Below, one piece after another: positions 56,771 to 64,000 of a DNA stretch of 64,000 nt. The notes beneath the pieces are model-generated. The model was not told the origin of the DNA. It did not search any database and worked only from the letters and a program-made list of their open reading frames with translations. Positions within the stretch are counted from its first letter, which is position 1. Each line of letters opens with the position of its first letter. This DNA comes from Galeopsis tetrahit (Eukaryota; Streptophyta; Magnoliopsida; Lamiales; Lamiaceae): assembly GCA_963675135.1 (NCBI GenBank), contig OY776119.1:81027727-81091726 (forward strand). The letters run 5' to 3'. Both the position numbers and the translations under genes were made by a program.

Positions 56771-57000
56771 GACGGATATATCCGTTGGCATTGACTCTTT
56801 GTCGTTGGCGACGGATATGCCGACGGATATATCGGTCGGTATTGGCTCGTTGCCGTTGGCGACGGATATGCCGACGGATATATCGATCGGCATTGACTCT
56901 TTGCCGTTGGCGACGGATATGCTGACGGATATATCGGTCGGTATTGGCTCGTTGCCGTTGGCGACGGATATACCGACGGATATTGTCCGTCGCCATTGAA
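56771..57000. repeat. 51-bp tandem array (about 4.5 units) with CGACGGATAT motifs
   Basis: Unit starts GACGGATATATC at 56771, 56822, 56873, 56924 and (partial) 56975, exact 51-bp spacing. Units alternate between two variants (CATTGACTCTTTG and TATTGGCTCGTTG), as if a 102-bp dimer was duplicated. It lies just downstream of the TNP2-type gene. A (GA)n tract precedes it at 56663-56696. Confidence 0.9.
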
Positions 57001-57178
57001 TTTTTTTTTTATAAAAAATTCGTTTATATATTTTCATTGTATTTTTATAACCAAATGATAAATAATTAAATTATGAGTTATAACCAAATGATAAATAATT
57101 AAATTATAAGTTATAACCAAATGATAAATAATTAAATCTTATAAATTGTACAAAATAAAATAGCTAGGTTACATTAAT

Positions 57179-59846
57179 TTAATCTTCATCTTCGTCTTCA
57201 TTTTCATTATTTGTCACATCTTCCTCTTCCTCCTCATCTTCTTCATCCTCCCTCTCGTCATGTTCATCCTCCTCCTCATGTCCACTATCGTTTTCAATAA
57301 CAATCAATTGTGGATTTGCAGCCGTCAAGTCTACCGAAAGATTAAAATCTCCCGCAAACACTTCAGTTTGATTCTCTATTTGTTCCATTTGAAACGGAGG
57401 TTCATCTTCATCGTTGTTTTCCTTTTGGGGGACCTCCACCATTGACCTTGCCTTCACTTTGCAAACAGCGTGCCATTCTCTATTACGTTTTCCAGCTCCT
57501 GGATACGTACAGTAGTAGACTTGAGATACCTGAGAGGCAAATACAAACGGATCATCCCCACTATACGTCCTTTTCGAATTAACATCCACAAGCTTGTACT
57601 CCGGATGAATTTTGGTTCCTAAAGGGGATGTGTCAAACCAATGACACTTGAACAACATTACGGATATTCAATTTCAACGACTTCGTGCAACACCCCAAAG
57701 TAATCACTTGCATCTGCATTGTAATTCGCACTCCTAACACAAACACCACTGTTGTAAGTCGTTCTTGTTGATGCATACTCTGATGTATGAAACCTGTAGC
57801 CTTTCACAATATAGTCGTTGTAAGTCCTCACACACCGTAGTGGTCCTTTGCTGAGATCCTATAAGAACCGACTCTGAAAATCGTGCGATTGTCCCTATAC
57901 AGTTAAAATTAACATTAATCAAAACAATTATTTGTTCACGTAAAATTCAATTAATGATACTCACATAACGTTGGAACCATCGGGCAAATTGACGTTAAAG
58001 ACTAGTATCTATGTCTCTATCTGAGATGTTTTGATCTACATGTCGTAGTTCTTGTGTATACATCCTAATAATTCACAACACAATTAGATGATAAATGACG
58101 TATGTTTGTGCTATTTAATTAGATGATAAATATATGAAATGCTTACTCAATGTAAGGCTGAACTTCATCACAATTCAATAACACGTACGTTTGTGCTATA
58201 TCAGCCTTTGTGTTTATTGACCAATATCGTTCAGTGGCTTTTCCTATAGGTCGCCCCTTAGACTTGAATACAGAGAGCATGCCATCGACTTCTTGTTGCG
58301 TACCTCTACCATCGAAGTTACGTGGTTCATTCCTGATCCTCGTGTTGACATGGTCTTCAAAATAATATGAACAAAACATGCCAACCTCTTCATTCAAATA
58401 TGCATTAACAATCGATGCTTCGACGTTTGCCTTTTGTTTAGCATTGCGCTTCAAGTTGTGGAGATACCTAAAATTATAATAGTTAACAAATTAAAATAAG
58501 GCTTCTTATACTAAAAACTAATTAAATGAGAGAAATAGAATTGTTCACCTCTCAAATGGGTACATCCACCTGTACTGCACTGGACCACCAATCCTAGCTT
58601 CATACGCTAAGTGAACAGGTAAGTATTCCATCGAGTCAAAGAAGCTAGGTGGGAAAAAATGTTCCAACTTACACAAAATAACTGGAATGTCTCGTTCCAA
58701 ATGATTCATATCATCAACCTTGATTGTTGTAGATGTTAAATCTCTAAAAAAGAGACTCAATTCAGTGATAGCCCTCCAAACATTCAGAGGAAGAAATTCT
58801 CGAAACGCAATAGGTATCAAGCGCTGCATAAAAATATGACAATCATGACTCTTCATCCCTGCAACTTTGCCTTTTGTTGTGTCTACGCATCGACTCATGT
58901 TTTACACGTAGCCGTCTGGAAATCTTAACTCTTTAATCCACCTACACAATTCCTGTTTTTGTGCCTTATCTAGTGTGTAGCAAGCCTTCGGATATTTACC
59001 TGTACGGGTATCCTGTTCCAACTCATCACGGCGACAGATAGTGTTCAACTCTCCCCTGGACTTTGGAGTATCTTTCGTCTTGCCTTCTGTGTTCATGATT
59101 TTGTGAAACACATTGTCAAACACATTCTTCTCAATGTGCATGACATCCAAATTGTGTCGGATCAATAGTGAACTCCAATATGGCAAGTCCCAAAAAATAC
59201 TTTTTTTCTTCCAATTACCTGGGATTCCTTTGTTGTGTTCTTCTGCATTTTCCTCCGTAGTTTTTATCAAACCTGTCCACTCAATCTCATATAACAGGCT
59301 TCGTCTTGTACGATTAATAAATGTTATAATAAATGTAACCCAAAAAAACATGTTAAAATAAATGTATAAAATACCATTTCGAAGGGGCGGTCGATTGTTT
59401 GTGACTGTTCTATTCTTCGTGAAGTCCACCTTATTCCTTCGAAATGGATGATCTCGAGGTAAAAACCTTCGGTGATTATCGAACCATGAAACTTTTCTAC
59501 TCTTCGGGAGACTGAAAGCTTCAGAATGTTCCATACAATACGGACAAGCTTGCTTTCCGGCTGTACTCCACCCGGACAACATAGCATATGCAGGAAAGTC
59601 GCTAATGGTCCACAATAAAGCAGCACGCATCATGAAGTTCTGTTTCCTAGAAACATCATACGTTTGGACTCCGTTATCCCATAGGAAGATCAAGTCTTTA
59701 ATAAGAGGCTGGAGATAAACATCAAGTTTATGCTTTGAATTCGACGGACCAGGCACCAATACAGTCAGAAACATTGTTTGAGGTTTCATGCACATCCATG
59801 GAGGTAGATTATACGGAGTCAGTATCACCGGCCACAAAGAATACTT
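57179..59846 (-). pseudogene. CACTA 2 TNP2/TNPD transposase gene, 5'-truncated by copia insertion
   Basis: From the copia junction on the minus strand: TNP2 core ('KYSLWPVILTPYNLPPWMCM', 'LDVYLQPLIKDLIFLWDNGV', 'ISDFPAYAMLSGWSTAGKQA', 'CPYCMEHSEAF', 'IRHNLDVMHIEKNVFDNVFH'), with a likely intron near 59360-59290; then, after a TAA at 58899-58901, 'NVWRAITELSLFFRDL' and 'VPVHLAYEARIGGPVQYRW' (DUF4218 region, partial); after an intron 'NAYLNEEVGMFCSYYFEDHV'; then DUF4216 ('VLFKCHWFDTSPLGTKIHPE', 'VSQVYYCTYPG') and a Glu/Asp tail ending at 57179. Several frame breaks lie between 57660 and 58060. The N-terminus (before the 'TKYSLWP' block) is missing because of the LTR. CACTA element 1 lacks exactly this core but shares both ends. 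Confidence 0.85.
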
Positions 59847-61650
59847 TGTTGGTCCTGAAAGGAGTATATAACAAGTGTATGGGGGGGGGGGAATACACTT
59901 GTATGCAATTCTTTTCAACTTTGATCAAACCAGAGTTCAGCAAGGTTGTCTTGGACAACTCTGCTGAAGAAGATTAACTCTCTTAAGATAATCAAACTAC
60001 TAAGTACTATTGAGTACTTAGTTGAATAACTATCTAGGGGAGTTATATGTGCAGAATAGTGGTTGGCCCTTTTAGTTTAGACTCCTTTAATTTCTGAAAT
60101 AACTTAGTCAATGCAACACAGTCCAGTTTTCAGGGAACTTGTCCAAATAGGTTTTTGCACAGTCTTTGAATGTTTATCCTTGAAAGATCTGTTTTGTGGG
60201 CAGTGTTGAATGTATGAAAGTACTTGGAATGTAAATCAACACAAGAAGTTATAGTGGTTCAGAGACTCAAGCTCCTACATCCACTTTCCCTGATTTAACA
60301 GGATAATTCCTTCACTCTTGGAATTAACTTGTTTTATAGTGCCAAGGTGCACTTGATCAAGAACACCACTCTTGGTGAATTGATCCCTAGGATGTCTAGA
60401 GTCCTAGTACCCTCTTCTCAACTCAGAACTGAACTGTTCTTCTCTCAACAGTCAGCTCCTACCACTTCTACTACTACTACAACCTTCTCACTTTCACTCT
60501 TGAAAGATGTAAGGGTTGAAGTAAGGTTCCAACTAATGAGATATCCTTTACAATGAAGATCAGTGTATAAGGATATGATATCTCTCTAAGCTTGTGTATG
60601 GATATACAATGAGGTTCAGCTTAGATGAAGTGTTTGAAGACTAAGATAGTCTTTGAAAGCTTTGAAAGCACTTTAGCTTGTAAGAACTTTGAGCTTAGTT
60701 GGATTGTGTTGAGGTGCCTTCAAATGGTCTTCACACTTCTGTATTTATAGACAAAATGGAGGATTTGCCCGTTGGAGAGGCAGCCCCAAATTGCTATAAA
60801 TGTCTTCCTTGAGTTCTTCAAACTGGAAGACAGATTCTTGATAGTGACATGTCCTCATTTGGGTAATAAACGGCTTGTAAGACTTTGTCTTCATTCTGCA
60901 GCACTTTTCCCAATGTTTGACTTCTTGTTAGGACTTGGACATGGCTTCTGAAGGTTGATCCAATGATAGGACAACATTCCTTATCAACTGGACAACTCTC
61001 CTTATCACTATCAGCAGTTTTGCTTTTCAGCAAGGTTGACTTGCTCTTCTTCAGATGACTTGGCTCTTTCCCTTTATTTCACTCCAAGATGATCTGGGCA
61101 TGTTGCATTGTATTTCTTTAGGGTATGGTTGTCTCTAATTCTTCAGCATAGTTGACCTTCAACCTTTAGAGCATCTGTTCTGATTCAATCATGCTGAGAC
61201 AACTCTTCTGGACAACTCTTCTGATCAGCATATTTGGTCTTTTATCATCAGGGCACTTTTCACATAGAGTTGGCTTCTCTGGACAACTCTCCTGATCAAA
61301 ACCTTTGAGTAGTCTTGTCCTTTTGAGCTAGGTAAAGTTGTTCTTGCATATGGCTAGTTTCTTTGGACAAATCTCCTGATCAGAGCATTTGGTTTTCCAT
61401 AGAGTGTCCTTGCTCTTAAGTGATTGTTCCAGAATTTGAGCCTTGAGGGGACTTGATCTTGATCATCTTCAAAGCATAGGTTCCCCCTCAAATTGTGCAT
61501 CTAATTGTCTAAGAGCTGCCTAACATTTCAGCTTCTCATCTAGCCTTATGCTATGTGTTCTAACATTTTTAGAACACTATCAATTTGACTTAGGCATGTC
61601 TCAGGGGGTTTTGGTATTTAATCAAAACATGTATCATTTTATTCCCAACA
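59847..61650 (-). repeat. 3' LTR of a SIRE-like Ty1/copia element, minus strand
   Basis: About 1.8 kb. Minus-strand ends are TGTTGGGAATAAAATG (at 61650) and ...CAGGACCAACA (at 59847), forming short TGTTGG/CCAACA inverted termini. A polypurine tract AAAAAGGGGGAAA lies just upstream (61653-61665). A TATA box CTATAAATAC sits at 60750-60741 on the minus strand. The left edge coincides with the break in the TNP2 gene of CACTA 2. The likely TSD on this side is TACTT (59842-59846); the partner copy is outside the window. A G-run at 59881-59892 lies inside. Confidence 0.75.
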
Positions 61651-62255
61651 ATTTCCCCCTTTTTGATGATGCCAAAACCTACACAATCTAAGCAAAAGTG
61701 ACTTGTCTACACCTATTATATGTATCTTCAGAAGACATGACTAAGGTCAATATTCCTGAAAAGATAATGTGTTAGTGTATTCACTGTTTTTGTTGCAAGT
61801 AGGTTTTTCAGATAGGCATAGAGAAATTTCTGTAAAGAATGTATCTTGATTCAAAAGTGGTTCAACTATCATTCATATAAAAAGTCATTACAAGCATGTT
61901 GATAGTTGAATATAACTTATCAGAGTATGAAGTCATTACAGATCAAGATATACTAAACATAGGATTAGAGTAAAATAGAACTTTTTCAAGTATCAGAGCT
62001 ATCAGGTATCAGAGCTTAACTACTACAAGATATTCCAGATATCAAAGTAGAATGCATCAACTCTTGTATCAGATCATTCTAAACCATATCAGAGCAGATA
62101 GCATGTCAATGCACATATCAGCAGACTTGTCCAAATTTCAGCAGATTTGACCATATAGCAAAAATATCTCCAGATAAGATAAATTTTCATCCAGGAAGAG
62201 TCAGAAGACTTAGCCATTCTTAGAGATCATCCTCAGGAGGTGGATTCATCCCATA
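61651..62255 (-). other. Copia 3' non-coding region with polypurine tract
   Basis: Between the env-like ORF and the LTR. Holds the polypurine tract (61653-61665, minus strand) and phrases 'CAGAGC' and 'TATCAG' repeated many times (61970-62110). SIRE-type elements are known to have such a long spacer downstream of the extra ORF. Confidence 0.6.
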
Positions 62256-64000
62256 TTATGCCCACACTCTCTTCTTGAGTTCCATGGCTTCCTGGTTAGT
62301 TCCTTTGGGTCCAAGGGTCATCTTGTTCAGCTTCAGAATTTCTGTGAACTCCCTTAGGATCCTTGCTTGGACAATCCATCCATCAAGCTTTGGAGGCATA
62401 TAGATGATAGGCTTGGGAGCATTGAGTTCAATTCTTGCAATGTCAGCAGCTGCAAGTAATTGTTGATACAGTTCTCTGTAGTATTCCAGCATGAACTCAG
62501 TGAAGGCAGAGTTTGCATCTCCTCCATTCCATCTGTCAATGACATAATAGTCATAGACAAACTCCCTTTTAGCTTCTTCCCATGTGTCATTCAGTTGAAT
62601 TGGCACCCATTTATCCAAGTGTGGATATTTGGTGTCCATTGGGATTAGAAGCTGAGGCTTCATCTTGCTGTAGGTTGCTCTCCTTCTTCTTGGTTTCTGA
62701 AAGTTAGCTCTTCTCTTGTCTCTTGCTCTGTTAGCCTCTTCCATCAAATCCATTTTCTCCTGGGCCCTCATCATGGCCAGTTTCTGTTGTGTTTCAGGGT
62801 ATTTGCCATACCCTTCATGAAACAGCTTTGATGGATCATGGGCTAGGACTGTTGTCTTCTTCTTAGGTTCAGGTCCAAATCCTTCAGCAAATAGCTCTTC
62901 AATGTCTTCAGTGGACTTGGGACCTTCAGTACTTTTGTCAGATTCAGAAGACTTGTCTTTTTCAGCAGCTTTGGGTACTTCAGCAGTTTTGGGATCTTCA
63001 GCAGTTTTGGCCTTCTTTGAGGTAGGCTCATCATCAACAACTCTGAATTCAGGTGGAAGATCAAGGCTATTGGGAAAGTCAGTGAATTTCTCAACTTGTC
63101 TCTTCTTTCCTTGGGCCTTCTTGATCTTTCCTCTAGTTTGGACACCTTCAGCATCCTTGTCCAAACCAAATACTTTACCACCTGGTCTTTGTTGTAACCT
63201 CACTCTTTCCTCTTGAGCTGAGGCCATAGAGTTCTTCAATGTCAATGCCAACTGCTCCTCTTCATCCAATTCTTCCAAGTTCAGCACTGCTGGCTCTTTT
63301 CCCTTTCCTTCAGGGGCTTTGTCCTTCCCTTTCACTGGACTCCCAATTACTAAGGCACCTTTTGCCCTTGCTCTTTCCCTTTCCCCCTTTTTGGCAGCAT
63401 CAAAACATTCTGGCTTCAGTTCACTCATAGTGGATGCCAATAAGGACTGGGCTTGGGTTAGAGACTTCATTTCTTCCAACAAATATACATTCTCATCATG
63501 TATATTTTGCATCTTGTCACTGCTCAAGCTGAGAAAGGCAAGAACAGGCTTCATTTTCTGTTGGACAACCTCCTCCATGGTTGCCTTAAGAGATGCATCC
63601 AATTGAGCTTTCAGGAGCTCAGTGAGGTTGGCCACTGCACCTTCAGCAATGTTGGCCAACACTTCTTGGGAAAACTTTTCTGAGGCTGCTTTGACCATAG
63701 CTAGCCTTTGCTCTTCAGCTCTTTTCTTTTGCAAGGCTGTCTTCTTGCCAAGAGCTTGCTTGATTGTCAATCTGATAGCTTGAACATTTGCATTATGGTT
63801 ATCTCTCAGCATCTTTTGATCCTTCTTGACCTCCTTTGAGATGTTTTCCATACTGACTTTGGCTTTGTGAACTTCAGTAGAGATGGTTTGAAGACCAGAT
63901 TCTACTCCTTCAATTCTTGCTTCCAATGTGGGTAAAACCACATCTTCAGAGCCAGTTAATCTCATTTCAACAGAAGCTAGAGTTCTTCCATGCTCATCTA
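62256..64000 (-). CDS. Env-like / extra ORF of a SIRE-like copia element, partial at window edge
   Basis: Open frame of over 580 codons with stop at 62256, reaching the window edge without a stop, so its start is outside. The N-terminal half is a long coiled coil ('LEARIEGVESGLQTIS', 'VKKDQKMLRDNHNANVQAIR'); the middle is Lys/Glu/Pro-rich and charged ('KGKDKAPEGKGKEPA', 'KAAEKDKSSESDKST'); the C-terminal part has a more ordered block ('KYPHLDKWVPIQLNDTWEEA', 'NSAFTEFMLEYYRELYQQ'). This architecture and its place just upstream of polypurine tract and LTR fit the extra ORF of the SIRE/Maximus lineage, often called env-like. No signal peptide or clear membrane segment is visible, so an envelope role is doubtful. 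Frame is intact, suggesting a recent insertion. Confidence 0.7.
   Translation of the reverse strand, partial: DEHGRTLASVEMRLTGSEDVVLPTLEARIEGVESGLQTISTEVHKAKVSMENISKEVKKDQKMLRDNHNANVQAIRLTIKQALGKKTALQKKRAEEQRLAMVKAASEKFSQEVLANIAEGAVANLTELLKAQLDASLKATMEEVVQQKMKPVLAFLSLSSDKMQNIHDENVYLLEEMKSLTQAQSLLASTMSELKPECFDAAKKGERERARAKGALVIGSPVKGKDKAPEGKGKEPAVLNLEELDEEEQLALTLKNSMASAQEERVRLQQRPGGKVFGLDKDAEGVQTRGKIKKAQGKKRQVEKFTDFPNSLDLPPEFRVVDDEPTSKKAKTAEDPKTAEVPKAAEKDKSSESDKSTEGPKSTEDIEELFAEGFGPEPKKKTTVLAHDPSKLFHEGYGKYPETQQKLAMMRAQEKMDLMEEANRARDKRRANFQKPRRRRATYSKMKPQLLIPMDTKYPHLDKWVPIQLNDTWEEAKREFVYDYYVIDRWNGGDANSAFTEFMLEYYRELYQQLLAAADIARIELNAPKPIIYMPPKLDGWIVQARILREFTEILKLNKMTLGPKGTNQEAMELKKRVWA

Larger units (their letters stand above)
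55295..59846 (-). mobile_element. CACTA element 2, one end only, cut by a copia element
   Basis: The left boundary CACTACAAAAAAGAGGTG at 55295 is a CACTA TIR, followed by CCGACGGA/TCCGTCGG subterminal repeats as in element 1. The TNP2-type gene is read on the minus strand, so this is the 3'-gene side of the element, corresponding to the right end of element 1. At 59846/59847 the TNP2 coding sequence is interrupted by an LTR. The rest of the element presumably continues beyond the window, past the copia insertion. Confidence 0.88.

Noticed and set aside
56426..57037. 203-codon minus-strand protein with repeated 'SVGISVANG' units
   Set aside because: Arises from the 51-bp array and a GA tract; no family resemblance. 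The last 60 residues could be a small exon but nothing supports it.
60329..61033. Small genes inside the LTR
   Set aside because: Short frames within LTR sequence, no family resemblance.

Overview
Organism. The window is nuclear DNA of a eudicot plant, probably an asterid: AT-rich spacers, host genes with GT-AG introns, and plant-type L1 LINEs, Ty1/copia, CACTA, Mutator-like (MULE), hAT-like, Stowaway-like and tRNA-derived SINE elements. I cannot name the species. Only three host genes are convincing: a SOSEKI/DUF966 polarity gene (3.2-4.6 kb, +), a CHY/CTCHY/RING zinc-finger E3 ligase gene (7.1-5.1 kb, -; 12 exons, with an apparent one-base deletion at the last exon) and a FIT/FER-type bHLH iron-deficiency regulator (37.7-39.3 kb, +; four exons, complete).

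Layout. 1-3.2 kb: spacer with a hAT-like element between long direct repeats. 3.2-7.15 kb: SOSEKI and CHY-RING genes. 7.6-8.1 kb: MITE and a dispersed repeat. 9.2-14.1 kb: a minus-strand L1 LINE with an 18-bp target-site duplication (TSD) that has lost most of its endonuclease. 16.3-17.0 kb: a hAT-like non-autonomous element. 18.0-34.2 kb: a CACTA element (TIRs, TTC TSD) with decayed transposition genes, into which a 9.6-kb MULE (18541-28183, 9-bp TSD) has inserted. 34.8-35.1 kb: a foldback MITE. 37.7-39.3 kb: FIT-like gene. 42.1-46.6 kb: a degenerate copia element with 173/174-bp LTRs and 5-bp TSD. 48.65-55.0 kb: a plus-strand LINE with RNase H, itself hit by a 121-bp SINE. 55.3-59.85 kb: one end of a second CACTA element, whose TNP2 gene is cut by a SIRE-like copia element; its 3' LTR (59.85-61.65 kb) and env-like ORF run to the window edge.

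Most interesting part. The nested MULE looks young and coding-competent: an intact 797-aa FAR1/FHY3-type transposase (FAR1 domain, DDE/MULE core, SWIM zinc finger, AT-hook and RG tail) with four further apparently intact small genes that are not standard MULE genes: a B3-like protein, two small proteins (one coiled-coil), and a protein with an RNase H1 N-terminal (viroplasmin-type) domain plus a C-terminal membrane segment. Between them lies a tandem array of 135/142-bp units with a telomere-type CCCTAAA motif and a perfect hairpin. The host CACTA genes around it carry several stops, so the contrast in coding integrity is local. This is a candidate multi-gene autonomous MULE, comparable in concept to the VANDAL elements that carry accessory anti-silencing genes; the role of the accessory genes is inference only.
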